Shown here: one piece after another, positions 1 to 8,658 of the stretch | Layout: each line of letters starts with the position of its first letter | How positions within the stretch are numbered: position 1 is the first letter of the stretch | Source: G965197405 sp965197405 | GTDB lineage: Bacteria > Chloroflexota > Dehalococcoidia > Lucifugimonadales > JAGWBF01 | Assembly: GCA_965197405.1 (NCBI GenBank) | Contig: OZ240206.1 | Span: forward strand, 1,302,001 to 1,366,000 | Length of the DNA: 64,000 bases | Reading direction: 5' to 3' | Made by a program: the position numbers and the translations under genes | The notes under the pieces: generated by a model | Databases searched by the model: none | The model's input: the letters and a program-made list of their open reading frames with translations, nothing else | Told to the model about the DNA's origin: nothing

Positions 1-892
1 GGATGTCCCGTAGCAGGTGGGCCCAGCAGCGTTGTTTGAGGCCAGGGTAATGGTCATATGCGGCGTAGAAGTCGCTCACCAGCACCCCACTGAAGGTCTC
101 GCCCAGGACCTCGTCCACCACCCCCTTGCCCCGACCCCGCCGTAGGAAATACCGCTCCGTGGACGTGCTGAAGGTCCACACGTAGCCATTGGTCCCCTCC
201 TCACGCCACCCAGTCTCGTCAGCATGCACCACCGGACTGCCACGGATACGCTCCAGTATCTCCTCTAGGGCCCCCATCCCAAGCCGGGCCACATGGTGGA
301 CGGCCCGGACGATAGCCCCAACGCTCAGCTTCAACCCATGCACCATCTTCAAGTACCACTGGATGGTCCCTATGGGCAGCCTGCCTTCTTCCCGCAGGGT
401 GGCTATCAGGCTCACCAGATTGACACCCAACCTCTGGCGCCCTACGGCCAACCGACTCAGGGACTTTCGGGGCAGCCGCCGTTTCCGGCACAGCGGACAC
501 ATCCGAGCAATGAAGACGTGCTCTGTGACTTCCACAGGGACCACAGCAAGCTCGATGACCTCCCGGCTCCTCTGCACCCATCCCCCGGCCAAGCCAGTCC
601 CACATTCCGGGCACGACTCCGGGGCATGTACCACCCGCCTCGTCGGTTCCATCCGAGCCCTGGCAAAGCCATGAGAACGTGGTTTGCGCCGTTTCTTCAT
701 CTCCACCACCGGCTCGCCTTTGGCTGCTGGCTTGTGCCCAGGCATCCCCGACCTCGGCCCCCTGCCGCTGGATAGCTTAGCCTCCAAGCTCTCAACACGC
801 TGGCGTAGTTGGTCTATGACACCTCTTTGTTCCCCGATAATGACCAGCAGGGTTTCCCGGCTGGCTTTATTCAGGTCAACCTCCTTTTCCAT
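1..892 (-). CDS. IS66-family transposase (TnpC-like), 3' part beyond the window edge
   Basis: This frame stays open on the minus strand from an ATG at 892 to the left edge of the window, about 297 codons. It begins with a short Leu-rich coiled-coil stretch (residues about 12-40), followed by a basic region. Next comes a zinc-finger-like pair of Cys motifs (CPECG and CPLC) as in IS66 TnpC. A DDE core start follows (HADETGWREEG, then VSDFYAAYDHYPGLKQRCWAH). The order and motifs match the IS66 transposase family, whose members usually run to about 450-550 residues, so roughly the last third is missing. No TnpA or TnpB partner is seen upstream, as in the ISBst12-like branch. The start has a purine-rich stretch just inside it rather than a clean ribosome-binding site, so the exact start is uncertain. 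Confidence 0.85.
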   Translation of the reverse strand, partial: MEKEVDLNKASRETLLVIIGEQRGVIDQLRQRVESLEAKLSSGRGPRSGMPGHKPAAKGEPVVEMKKRRKPRSHGFARARMEPTRRVVHAPESCPECGTGLAGGWVQRSREVIELAVVPVEVTEHVFIARMCPLCRKRRLPRKSLSRLAVGRQRLGVNLVSLIATLREEGRLPIGTIQWYLKMVHGLKLSVGAIVRAVHHVARLGMGALEEILERIRGSPVVHADETGWREEGTNGYVWTFSTSTERYFLRRGRGKGVVDEVLGETFSGVLVSDFYAAYDHYPGLKQRCWAHLLRDI

Positions 893-999
893 TGTTCTTT
901 TATGCCACAACTCCGCCACAGAGTCCAGTGGTTTCCATCGGCAAAGGGGCCTTCCCCAAATCCATCTCATCAACTCTGAACTGTTACATTTTACCATTA

Positions 1000-1032
1000 T
1001 AGTTTACTTTACGCTCCTGTTCTTGTAAACTA
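1000..1032. repeat. inverted repeat, possible outer end of the IS66 element
   Basis: TAGTTTAC at 1000-1007 is the reverse complement of GTAAACTA at 1025-1032. It lies about 110-140 bp upstream of the IS66 transposase start, where the right end of the element should be. The other end is outside the window, so this cannot be confirmed. Confidence 0.3.
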
Positions 1033-1107
1033 GAGTCTTATACTTTAAAAATCATGAATACATGCCCGTTTTGCTTGATTGCGTTTGGGGATGCTTGAGA
1101 TGGCGAA

Positions 1108-4086
1108 ATGAACTCCGCAGAGATTGGCTTGCATCAGCTTTTCAAGGCTCAAGCGACGGAGACTCTAGACACTCCGGCAATAGTCTTCGGCGCCGAGCAG
1201 ACATCCTATGAACAACTGGACCAGGCGACGGATGACTTGGGAGCCTACCTTCGGCATTGCGGAGTATCGACCGATGACCCGGTGGGCATATACATGGAGA
1301 CCTGCCCGGAGTACATCGTCGCCACCATAGGAGCATTGAAGGCCGGCGCGGCCTTCATGCCCGTGGCCCTGGATCTCCCCGATTCTCTGCTTGGTGCGCT
1401 GGTGTCCGAGTCCCAACCCAAGGTTGTGATCACCAAGGCGCGGCACTTGCCGAGACTGAGTAAATTCGCTGGGCCTCGTCTATTGGCCGTTGACTCCGAC
1501 CAGTCCTGGAAAGTGCCCGATCCCTCGACTGATGAGATATGCGTTGACACCGGCAACCTGGCGTTTCTCCCCTACACCTCCGGCACAACAGGACAATCAA
1601 AGGGGGTGATGCAGACCAGCGGCGCCCTGATTTCATCCTACCTTGCCAGGTACAGGTTCAGTTCCTACAGCGTCGGAGACAGGGTCGCCTGCAATATTTT
1701 TTTCCCCTGGGAGTTCCTCCGGCCGCTTTTGAAGGGAGGAACGGTGTACGTAATTCCGGATGATGTGGTGTTCGCGCCGCGCGCCCTTACCAAGTTTATA
1801 GCAGAGCACAGGATAACCGAGATCCTGTTCACTCCGTCGTTGCTGCAGGGAGTATTGAATTCGACAGACCGCAATTGTTTGCGGTCTGCCCTGTCGTCCC
1901 TCCGAGTGGTCTGGCTGAACGGCGAGGTGGTGCCCGCCAGCCTGCTGAGGCTGTCGTTGGACGTGTTGCCCCGTTCTGCGCGCGTGTTCAACACCTACAG
2001 CATAAGTGAAACCCACGACGTTTGTACCATTGAACTGACGGACTTGTGCCTCGACACCAGGGATGCCTGCCCCGTGGGTTACGCAATGGACGGGGTGACA
2101 CTCCGGGTGCTCCCGGAAGGGCAGTCGGACCTGGCTTCCAGCGGAATTGGGGAGCTCTTCATCGGAGGTCGCGGACTGGCCCGGGGGTATCTGAAGAGGC
2201 CCGACCTGGATGCCGAGAGGTTCGTCAGATGGAACGGCGAGAGGTATTACGCCACCGGCGACCTGGCCGAGGTTGATGCGCGGGGTATGACGACGATCAT
2301 CGGCCGTAACGATTCGATGGTCAAGATCAGGGGCTACACCGTTTACCTAAGCGCCATAGAGGAGACCCTCCGCAAGCACTGTGACGCGGCGGATGCGGCG
2401 GTGTTGGCTGAAAACGAGGACGAAGCCAACAAGCGGCTCGTGGCCTACGTTGTCAGGGGGCCGCAGGCGGGGTGGAAGATCGATGAGAAGAGCGGGATGA
2501 GCAGAGACCTGCGTGCTCTGCTGGAACGGCATCTGCCGCTTTACATGGTGCCGAGCCACTTCATGGAACTGGAGACTCTCCCGATAAATCAACAGACGGG
2601 CAAACTGGAGCGCAAAGCGTTGCCCGCAATGCGGGAGAAGAGACCTGCGGTCAAGCAGCACCCCCGGCTTCCCAAGTACGCTACCGAGAGTGAGCGTCAC
2701 AGGGCCTTGCGGGAGCTATGGAGCGAAGCGCTGGATGTCGACGAGGACTCACTGGAAGATGACTGGAACTTCTTTGATCTTGGCGGCCATTCCCTGACGG
2801 GCCTGGACCTCACCCTGGGCATCGAACAGTTGTTTGGGATTGAACTGAGCGGCACGGAGATCTACGAGTACCCCACCATAAATGAGCTTGGGGCGTACTT
2901 GGAACATAGGGGGGCGAATATGGAATCCAGAATTTCGCTGGCCGAGGACTCGACCCTGGACCCGACGATTTCACCAGGAGGCGCCCCGAGAATTACACGT
3001 CTCAGCGAAGCGTCCTCGGTCCTTGTAACGGGAACAACCGGATTCCTGGGAGCCTTCTTGCTCGACGAACTGCTGCGCGCCACGGGACCGGACACCCGGT
3101 TCTACTGCCTGGTAAGGGACCCTGACTCAGGACAGGGCGGGTCCACCAACCGCGTACTGGACACCCTGAAATTTTACGGGCTGGCCGGTCATTCCGTGGG
3201 AGACCGGATTGTCCCGGTGCCTGGAGACCTCACCCGGCCCAGGATGGGGCTGGACAATGACGAGTACCGGCGGTTGGCGGAAGAGATTGACTTGATTTTC
3301 CATTGCGCCGCCTCGGTCAACTACGCCTACCCCTATTCTGCAGCCAAGCCCCACACCGTCGGAGGGACATTGGAGGTGCTCAAGTTCGCCTGCACCGACA
3401 TAACCAAGCCGATTCAGTACATTTCATCCAACGGTATCTTCCCGGGAGGAGACGACACCCCCTACCTAGAAAACAACGACATAGACGGCTTCGTCGACAG
3501 GATGGAAGGGGGCTACAATCAGGCCAAATGGGTTGCGGAGAGGCTAGTCTGGTCGGCTGTTTCTCGAGGACTGCCGGTATGCATCTTCCGTCCAGGCAAC
3601 ATTGGCCACCACAGCGGTACCGGTACGGTCAACCCGAATGACTTCCTGTCGTTGATAATCAAGGCCTGCGCACGCCTGGGGTGTGCCCCCTTGGCGCCGG
3701 AATGGTTCTTCGAGATGACCCCTGTTGACTTTCTGGTCAAGGCAATAACGAGAATTTCCGACGATCCCAGGCACCTGGGCAGGGTATACAACGTGGTTCA
3801 ACAGGCCCCTGTACCCGCCGATCAAGTTTTTGCATATATGGAGAACCACGGATACGTGGCGGACCGCACTCAATTGGGGGACTGGAAATCAAGATTGGAA
3901 GCGATAGCCGACCGCGATGATGACATGGAGTTGAAAGTTCTGGTCCGGTCCCTGGAGTCAGTCGGGCCGTACCTGTCCGATACCAGCGTCTACGACATCA
4001 GCCGGTTCTCCGAAGCATTGTCGGAAATCGGTCTGGGAATGCCCGCAGTCGACGTCGACTACGTGACCAAATTCTTACGGAGGTGA
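1108..4086 (+). CDS. adenylation - carrier protein - thioester reductase (carboxylic acid reductase-like, NRPS-like)
   Basis: A 992-residue single-module enzyme. The AMP-binding domain occupies about residues 10-500, with P-loop YTSGTTGQSKGV near 155 and the ATP/AMP motif YATGDLAE near 380. A phosphopantetheine carrier follows at about 530-610 (FDLGGHSLTG, Ser being the attachment site). The NAD(P)-binding thioester reductase domain covers about 640-985 (VLVTGTTGFLGAF, and a Tyr-x3-Lys pair in GGYNQAKWVAERL). Families with this order (Lys2/CAR-type) activate a carboxylic acid, load it on the carrier and release it reductively as an aldehyde or alcohol. The substrate cannot be read from the sequence. 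It stands alone: no phosphopantetheinyl transferase or tailoring gene is adjacent. The ATG at 1108 was taken as start; it overlaps the stop of a 6-codon upstream frame beginning at 1091. Confidence 0.85.
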   Translation: MNSAEIGLHQLFKAQATETLDTPAIVFGAEQTSYEQLDQATDDLGAYLRHCGVSTDDPVGIYMETCPEYIVATIGALKAGAAFMPVALDLPDSLLGALVSESQPKVVITKARHLPRLSKFAGPRLLAVDSDQSWKVPDPSTDEICVDTGNLAFLPYTSGTTGQSKGVMQTSGALISSYLARYRFSSYSVGDRVACNIFFPWEFLRPLLKGGTVYVIPDDVVFAPRALTKFIAEHRITEILFTPSLLQGVLNSTDRNCLRSALSSLRVVWLNGEVVPASLLRLSLDVLPRSARVFNTYSISETHDVCTIELTDLCLDTRDACPVGYAMDGVTLRVLPEGQSDLASSGIGELFIGGRGLARGYLKRPDLDAERFVRWNGERYYATGDLAEVDARGMTTIIGRNDSMVKIRGYTVYLSAIEETLRKHCDAADAAVLAENEDEANKRLVAYVVRGPQAGWKIDEKSGMSRDLRALLERHLPLYMVPSHFMELETLPINQQTGKLERKALPAMREKRPAVKQHPRLPKYATESERHRALRELWSEALDVDEDSLEDDWNFFDLGGHSLTGLDLTLGIEQLFGIELSGTEIYEYPTINELGAYLEHRGANMESRISLAEDSTLDPTISPGGAPRITRLSEASSVLVTGTTGFLGAFLLDELLRATGPDTRFYCLVRDPDSGQGGSTNRVLDTLKFYGLAGHSVGDRIVPVPGDLTRPRMGLDNDEYRRLAEEIDLIFHCAASVNYAYPYSAAKPHTVGGTLEVLKFACTDITKPIQYISSNGIFPGGDDTPYLENNDIDGFVDRMEGGYNQAKWVAERLVWSAVSRGLPVCIFRPGNIGHHSGTGTVNPNDFLSLIIKACARLGCAPLAPEWFFEMTPVDFLVKAITRISDDPRHLGRVYNVVQQAPVPADQVFAYMENHGYVADRTQLGDWKSRLEAIADRDDDMELKVLVRSLESVGPYLSDTSVYDISRFSEALSEIGLGMPAVDVDYVTKFLRR

Positions 4087-4332
4087 CCATGAAAGTAAGT
4101 CTGCGGCGGATTCGATCTCTTCAGACAGTTGTTCTCGGTAAGAGCTAGGGCCAGAAATCGGGCCCCGCTAGCGGAGAACACGGCCGTCCCGACCGCGACA
4201 GCACCGGAAGGGCTGCTCCAACACCCCGACACACCGGGCATCGTCGGCCGCCAGTCTTCCTCCAGCCATAACCACTTCCGCTGCTCCAAGGTGTTGATCA
4301 TTTTCCGCAAATTGTTTCCTGTCCGGCTGTCT

Positions 4333-4394
4333 CCACCAAACTGGACAAAATCAAGAACTTTTACCATTACCTTCACTTTGGCACCGTAATCAGC
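4333..4394 (-). repeat. dispersed ~62-bp repeat, copy A
   Basis: About four fifths identical to 26103-26164 and partly to 6578-6612. Read on the minus strand all copies give a similar peptide (ADYxxKVKxMxKVLDFxQFGG) with differences that keep the frame, so it may be the relic of a coding sequence. All three copies lie just downstream of a plus-strand gene. Function unknown. Confidence 0.5.
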
Positions 4395-4465
4395 CTTCGG
4401 CCCCGCGGTGAAACCTGTCCCAAACCGGGCCGCCAGTCACTCCGGTGGCGGATGGAGTTCCCCAG

Positions 4466-4495
4466 AAGCCCCTGCTGCACGGCGGGGGCTTTTTG
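4466..4495 (+). terminator. rho-independent terminator-like hairpin
   Basis: AAGCCCC at 4466-4472 pairs with GGGGCTT at 4485-4491, with an extra GC/GC pair inside, and is followed by TTTTG. It lies in the 4.1-5.0 kb gap between genes. The rest of that gap holds no gene I can support beyond the kinase relic at 4601-4711. Confidence 0.5.
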
Positions 4496-4600
4496 TTCGT
4501 GGAGGCCAGCCGCCGACTCGGGATGCCTGAAGGCACCTTGTATCACCAGCAGCACGCTAGGCGACCACGGTCAAGCCGTCTTCGATGCCTGCCCTTCACT

Positions 4601-4711
4601 CTAAGCCATGCGCAGCCCGTCCGCCATGACCCAGGGCAGGTCCGGCGCAAGACCAATGCGGATATTGCTCCGTCCTCCGCCGCTCAGGAAAGCGCTCGCG
4701 GCTTCGTACAG
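4601..4711 (-). pseudogene. relic of a sensor histidine kinase (start of the ATPase domain)
   Basis: The minus strand reads EAASAFLSGGG then NIRIGLAPDLPWVMADGLRM. This resembles the N-box approach of HATPase_c domains in sensor kinases (family form: R-I-D-L-A-P-D-L-P-x-V-M-A-D-R-x-R-I-x-Q-V). The similarity stops on both sides and there is no His-box or G-box. It is seen only as a fragment of about 35 residues. It suggests that a kinase gene stood here before the accessory DNA was rearranged. Confidence 0.5.
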
Positions 4712-5023
4712 GGCCTCCCTTCCCTGCCCGATAAGTAGATGTTGCCTTATGGTGCTATCCCCCGAGACGTATGGGCGTCTCCAAGAAGGGCCCCACCGGC
4801 CCCAAGGGAGGGATGATGTCGGGCAGGCCCATAGCCATAGCGCCTGAGTGTGCGCGGAGAAGCCCTCCAGCCACAGCGGTTCGGGAAGGCTGCTCAGGTA
4901 AGGCTCCATCAGGCCAGCCCCCCTCTTGACTGCCGACCCCGTTCCCGTGCTTCTCGGCCTAACATAGCAGGTGATACAATTATCGGGAGCAGGTCACAAC
5001 AGGAAGTCTCATCGGACTTTATT

Positions 5024-6556
5024 ATGGCGAATACAGACCACATTGCTTGGATCCGCGAAGGAGTTGCGTCTTGGAACGCGAGGCGCGAACAAAGCGACTT
5101 CTGGCCCGACTTTGAGGGAGCCAATCTTCCCGCAATATTTCAAGGGCCTTCCTATAGTCCCGCGTCAATTCACCTTGGTACATCACTGGAAGGCATAAAT
5201 CTGCGGAAAGCGTTTCTTCGCAACACCAACCTGAGTGGACTCAATCTTGCAAAGGCTGACCTTACAGACGCACAGCTACAAGGATCTAGCCTGGCAAGCG
5301 CCGACCTTCGCGGGGCAATACTTCCATTGACCAATTTCTCGGCTGCTATTCTTCTCGTGGCCAAACTCAATGGCGCGAACGCTGTCGGCGCCAATTTCGG
5401 CGGCGCCAACCTTAGCGGAGCTTGCTTGGATGATGCCAACCTCAGACAAGCCAATTTCGCCGGAGCGAGTCTTGTAAGCGCAAGCATCAAGAAAGCCGAC
5501 CTGAGAGATTCGATTCTTGTGGGTGCAGACCTATCGAGCACAGAGCCTTGGGAAGCAATTCTTTATGAACGTTCCGAGCTCACCACACCCGTGCATTTCC
5601 CAATGGCGGATCGTGTGGGAGGGGTTGGAGAGTTGATAGGGATAGCAAACTGCCTCACACAGCGTTACGATCCTCCACCATCGAAGGCGACAGATATCGA
5701 AGCTCCTTTGCTCTACTTCCGTGGAGAGGCTCTTCAAACATGGGAGTTAATGCCATCTTCAGCGAGAACTCCATCGGTCCAACAGCTAGATATCCGGGGT
5801 AGAGAGGGCGAGATGCTGCTCGATCTGATGTCACGCAGGCCGGGGGAGTTCAATCAAATGACGTCGGCTCTCTCGCAATGGGTACTCGCTCAACATCATG
5901 GACTCAAGACTCGGTTGCTCGACATAACACGAAACCCGCTGGTCGCCCTATTTTTAGCTTGTGACGATTCCCCTTCTCAAAGCAGCTTCAGTGATGAGGA
6001 TGGCGTCCTCCACGTCTTTGTTGTGCCGAGACACATGGTAAAGCCTTTCGACAGTGACTCAATTAGCGTTGTCGCTAACTTCGCCAAGCTTCCCTTGATT
6101 GAGCAAGAAATACTCTTGGGAAAGCAAGAGAAGGCTATTAAGGCAAATATGCAGCGGTTGGGACGAAAATCGCCTATTGGATTCTACAATAGATACCACG
6201 ATATCTTGACCCGTCTTTATCATTACATAGGACGGGAGAAGCCTCATTTCAAGGAGAGAATCGACCCACGGGACCTGTACAAAGTGTTCGTTGTGGAGCC
6301 GGAACAGTCTTTCGAGCGTGTCAGATCTCAGTCAGGAGCTTTTCTTGTTTCAGCCTTTCATCAACGGTTTGATCCGCCCCACATCCTAGAATGGAATCGT
6401 GATATGCCAGCGTACAAACACCGCAAATTCAGAATACCGGCCAAGTGTAAGCAAAGTATTCTACGCGAATTGCAGCTTCTTGGCGTGACAAGAGAAACCC
6501 TCTTGCCAGGACTTGACGAAGCCACGCAAGCCGTCATGCAACGGCATAGGAGATGA
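5024..6556 (+). CDS. pentapeptide-repeat + FRG-domain protein
   Basis: About 510 residues from the ATG at 5024; an upstream extension to 4850 is open but does not look protein-like. Residues about 30-175 are A(N/D)LxxA pentapeptide repeats, which build a right-handed beta-helix. A FRG domain follows from about 225, with YFRGEAL near its start and AQHHGLKTRLLDITRNPLVA near 285, the characteristic Q-H-H-G-x-x-T-R-L-L-D signature. FRG domains occur in many bacterial accessory and defence-associated proteins, and their biochemical role is not established. The repeat domain probably mediates binding. The gene stands alone, with no overlap to a neighbour, and its codon use is more A/T-rich than the metabolic genes, which fits horizontal transfer. 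A toxin or defence role is inference from family and location. Confidence 0.75.
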   Translation: MANTDHIAWIREGVASWNARREQSDFWPDFEGANLPAIFQGPSYSPASIHLGTSLEGINLRKAFLRNTNLSGLNLAKADLTDAQLQGSSLASADLRGAILPLTNFSAAILLVAKLNGANAVGANFGGANLSGACLDDANLRQANFAGASLVSASIKKADLRDSILVGADLSSTEPWEAILYERSELTTPVHFPMADRVGGVGELIGIANCLTQRYDPPPSKATDIEAPLLYFRGEALQTWELMPSSARTPSVQQLDIRGREGEMLLDLMSRRPGEFNQMTSALSQWVLAQHHGLKTRLLDITRNPLVALFLACDDSPSQSSFSDEDGVLHVFVVPRHMVKPFDSDSISVVANFAKLPLIEQEILLGKQEKAIKANMQRLGRKSPIGFYNRYHDILTRLYHYIGREKPHFKERIDPRDLYKVFVVEPEQSFERVRSQSGAFLVSAFHQRFDPPHILEWNRDMPAYKHRKFRIPAKCKQSILRELQLLGVTRETLLPGLDEATQAVMQRHRR

Positions 6557-6577
6557 GAGTGTGTGGTCAGGGTGCAG

Positions 6578-6612
6578 CCACCAAGCTCGACAAAATCGAG
6601 AACCTTCACCTT
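6578..6612 (-). repeat. dispersed repeat, partial copy C
   Basis: Shares the CACCAAGCTCGACAAAATC-type core with 4333-4394 and 26103-26164. On the minus strand it reads KVKVLDFVELGG. It starts 21 bp after the stop of the FRG gene. Confidence 0.4.
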
Positions 6613-6751
6613 GAGGTTCGTTCTGGACTTGTAGTCAGAACCGATCCGTCCCGGTTGACCTACCCCCCTGTCGTAGTCCCATTATCGCTGACAGCCTACA
6701 CTCCGCGACAACGTCCATCTTCTTGCGGGCACCGCGCTTGCCGGAGGCCGC

Positions 6752-6874
6752 GCTGCGATTAGCCACCGCCACAACCTCAACCCCGTCGATGGCCTGGAAG
6801 CCCAGTATGTGCCTAAGACGGGTGTCAGCCCCGGCTCCCACAAACCCAATCCTGATGTTTGCATTGGCGCTCAT
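6752..6874 (-). pseudogene. truncated Gfo/Idh/MocA-type oxidoreductase (N-terminus only)
   Basis: From an ATG at 6874, preceded by GGAGAGAGAAC, the minus strand encodes about 41 residues of a Rossmann fold start: NIRIGFVGAGADTRLRHILG then GVEVVAVANRS. This is the usual opening of Gfo/Idh/MocA dehydrogenases (G-x-G-x2-R-x-H, then V-E-V-V-A-V-A). After that the frame runs into unrelated sequence, whereas family members are about 330-380 residues. The gene is therefore a stump, cut at the edge of the accessory region. The remaining 6557-7011 interval holds nothing else recognisable. Confidence 0.6.
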
Positions 6875-7011
6875 GTTCTCTCTCCGTAAATGCTGATTTA
6901 TCACTTGTTTGGCTGCTGCATATTATAACTTCTCTGGCAGCTTGACACACTCAAACTTGCTTGTCAGTATATTCAGGTATTAAATCCGAATATAGTCCAT
7001 TGAGGTAAACA

Positions 7012-7404
7012 ATGAAAGCAATCGATCGCTCCTTCCGAGAGATAATCGAAGGAACAAAGCAATTCATCATTCCAGTCTTTCAACGAGACTACAGCTGGGA
7101 AACAGAACAATGTCAGAGACTGTGGGATGATATTATGCACGCCAGTAACGGGGATAATGGAGGGCATTTCCTGGGTTCATTTGTGTACGCAGAAGAAAGC
7201 ACTGGAGCGGCGTTTAGCAGTTGGCTGGTTATCGATGGTCAGCAGCGTTTGACAACATTGACTCTTCTCCTATTAGCCCTTCGCGATCACATCCAGGAGG
7301 TAAACTGGATTGGAGAAGATCCAACAGAAGACCCCACGCCGGAACAAATTGATGCGTCCTTTCTCAAGAATGAACGCCAGACGGGTGACCGGAATTACAA
7401 ACTA
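7012..7404 (+). pseudogene. GmrSD-like DUF262 protein, N-terminal part (split by IS630)
   Basis: The first 131 codons of a DUF262/GmrS-type gene: FQRDYSWETEQ near residue 25 and the signature IDGQQRLTTLTLLLL near 75. GmrSD enzymes are type IV restriction systems that use nucleotides and cut modified phage DNA. The frame reaches codon CTA at 7402-7404, where an IS630-family element is inserted. Joining 7404 to 8659 (one TA copy removed) restores an unbroken gene reading NYKLALRRHDAE, about 703 residues long. The open frame as it stands runs on into the element to a stop at 7452. It starts with ATG at 7012, 4 bp after GAGG. Confidence 0.85.
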
Positions 7405-7482
7405 GTACCGTGTCCGGCTATTTTTGATAAATATAAGAAAGTGTATAATTGAGGCATTCTTTCATTGTGGGAAGTGGGGGGA

Positions 7483-7977
7483 ATGCCTGCCAAGTTATAT
7501 CGAGTGAGCTTGACTCAAGAAGAGCGGGAACATTTGTTGGGTATTACCCGACGCGGCAAATCCTCGGGACGTAAAGTGAAGCGGTCTTTGATTTTGTGTA
7601 AAGCCGATGAAGGCCTTACCGACCAGCAGGTGGCGGAAGCTCTGATGGTGGGTCCCGCCACGGTGGGCCGGGTGCGACAGCGTTTTGTAGAAGGCGGGTT
7701 GAAGCGCGCCCTTGATGACCTGCCTCGGCCGGGGCAACGGCGCAAACTGGATGGAAAGCAGGAAGCCCACCCCGTATCCAGTACGGGGCAGGCTCTCGTG
7801 GCCGTGGCCTGCAGCGCACCCCCGGAAGGGCACGCCCGGTGGACGTTGCGATTGCTTGCCGACCAGGCGGTGGAACTGGAGTTGACCGGCTCCATCTCCC
7901 GGGAGACGGTCAGGCAGGTGTTGAAAAAACCGAACTCAAGCCGTGGCGGAAGAAGGAGTGGTGCATCCCCAAGGTAA
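7483..7977 (+). CDS. IS630 transposase, frame A (copy 1)
   Basis: The N-terminal helix-turn-helix part: LTQEEREHLLGITRRGK, then a second HTH with LTDQQVAEALMVGPATVGR, starting at ATG 7483 behind GTGGGGGGA. Residue 97 onward contains the PVSSTGQA mini-insert. The frame ends at 7977, but the homology moves to the -1 frame at the A6 run at 7924-7929. IS630 members often make the full transposase by slippage there. Nothing in frame A after about 7930 is meaningful. Confidence 0.8.
   Translation: MPAKLYRVSLTQEEREHLLGITRRGKSSGRKVKRSLILCKADEGLTDQQVAEALMVGPATVGRVRQRFVEGGLKRALDDLPRPGQRRKLDGKQEAHPVSSTGQALVAVACSAPPEGHARWTLRLLADQAVELELTGSISRETVRQVLKKPNSSRGGRRSGASPR
7771..7794 (+). repeat. 24-bp palindromic mini-insert, in frame
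   Basis: CCCGTATCCAGTACGGGG plus tail CAGGCT, encoding PVSSTGQA. The IS630 copy at 47547-48767 lacks it here (EAHLIALSC versus EAH-PVSSTGQA-LVAVACS), so its length and boundaries are seen directly. Copies at 11217-11240 and 37471-37494 sit at the same codon. Confidence 0.85.
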
Positions 7978-8648
7978 GTGCCGAGTTCGTAGCCTGCATG
8001 GAGGATGTGCTGGACCTCTACGCGGAACCCTATGACCCCAAGCGGCCTGTAGCCTGTTTTGACGAGACCTCCAAGCAGTTGGTGTCGGAGAAGCGGGAGC
8101 CCATCCCGGCCAAGGCGGGACGGCGGGAGCGGTTTGATTACGAGTACCAGCGCAACGGGACCCGGAACTTGTTCATGATTTGTGAGCCGTTGGCCGGCTG
8201 GAGGCACGTGGCAGTGACCGGGCGTCGCACCATGGAAGACTTCGCCCATCAGATGCGCTGGCTGGCGGATGCTGCTTACCCTGAAGCGGAGAAGGTCCGA
8301 GTGGTGCTGGACAACCCCGTATCGAGTACGGGGCAGGCTCTGAACACCCATAGACCCGCCTCCCTGTACGAGACCTTTGAGCCAAAGGAGGCCAGACGGG
8401 TGATCCAACGGCTGGAGTTTCACTATACTCCCAAGCATGGGAGTTGGCTCAACATGGCGGAGATTGAGTTCAGCGTCTTCAGCAACCAATGTTTGAATCG
8501 CCGCATTGAAGATGAGGGGTCGCTCAAACGGGAAATTGCAGCCTTGGAGACGGAACGAAATCAGGCTGGGGCAACCATCGACTGGAGATTCTCTACCACC
8601 GATGCCCGCAACAAGCTTCGGCATATCTATCCATCGGTTTCACACTGA
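7926..8648 (+). CDS. IS630 transposase, frame B (DDE catalytic part, copy 1)
   Basis: The catalytic half, reached by a -1 shift: ELKPWRKKEWCIP, first acidic residue in RPVACFDETSKQL, second in VRVVLDN, third in NMAEIEFSVFSNQ, which is the DDE arrangement of IS630. A second mini-insert (8316-8339) separates LDN from NTHRPASLYE, where the other copies read DNLNTH. That adds eight residues next to the second catalytic Asp, so activity of this copy is doubtful. The frame is open from 7839, but similarity starts at about 7930. Confidence 0.8.
   Translation, partial: KTELKPWRKKEWCIPKVSAEFVACMEDVLDLYAEPYDPKRPVACFDETSKQLVSEKREPIPAKAGRRERFDYEYQRNGTRNLFMICEPLAGWRHVAVTGRRTMEDFAHQMRWLADAAYPEAEKVRVVLDNPVSSTGQALNTHRPASLYETFEPKEARRVIQRLEFHYTPKHGSWLNMAEIEFSVFSNQCLNRRIEDEGSLKREIAALETERNQAGATIDWRFSTTDARNKLRHIYPSVSH
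8316..8339 (+). repeat. 24-bp palindromic mini-insert, in frame, unique site
   Basis: CCCGTATCGAGTACGGGG plus CAGGCT between codons for DN and LNTH. The other three IS630 copies are uninterrupted here, so this is a separate, later insertion of the same unit. Confidence 0.88.
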
Positions 8649-8658
8649 CGCGGTACTA

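Larger units (their letters stand above)
7405..8656 (+). mobile_element. IS630-family insertion sequence, copy 1
   Basis: A 1252-bp element bounded by inverted ends (left GTACCGTGTC, right end read inward GTACCGCGTC) and flanked by a duplicated TA (7403-7404 and 8657-8658), the IS630/Tc1 hallmark. It encodes a transposase in two frames joined at an A6 run (7924-7929). It carries two copies of the 24-bp palindromic mini-insert (7771-7794 and 8316-8339). It interrupts the GmrSD-like gene exactly, with no loss of host bases. Confidence 0.92.

Noticed and set aside
4059..4376. 105-codon minus-strand frame after the reductase gene
   Set aside because: It overlaps the end of the reductase gene, has no ribosome-binding site, and only its first 20 residues (the dispersed repeat) are conserved.
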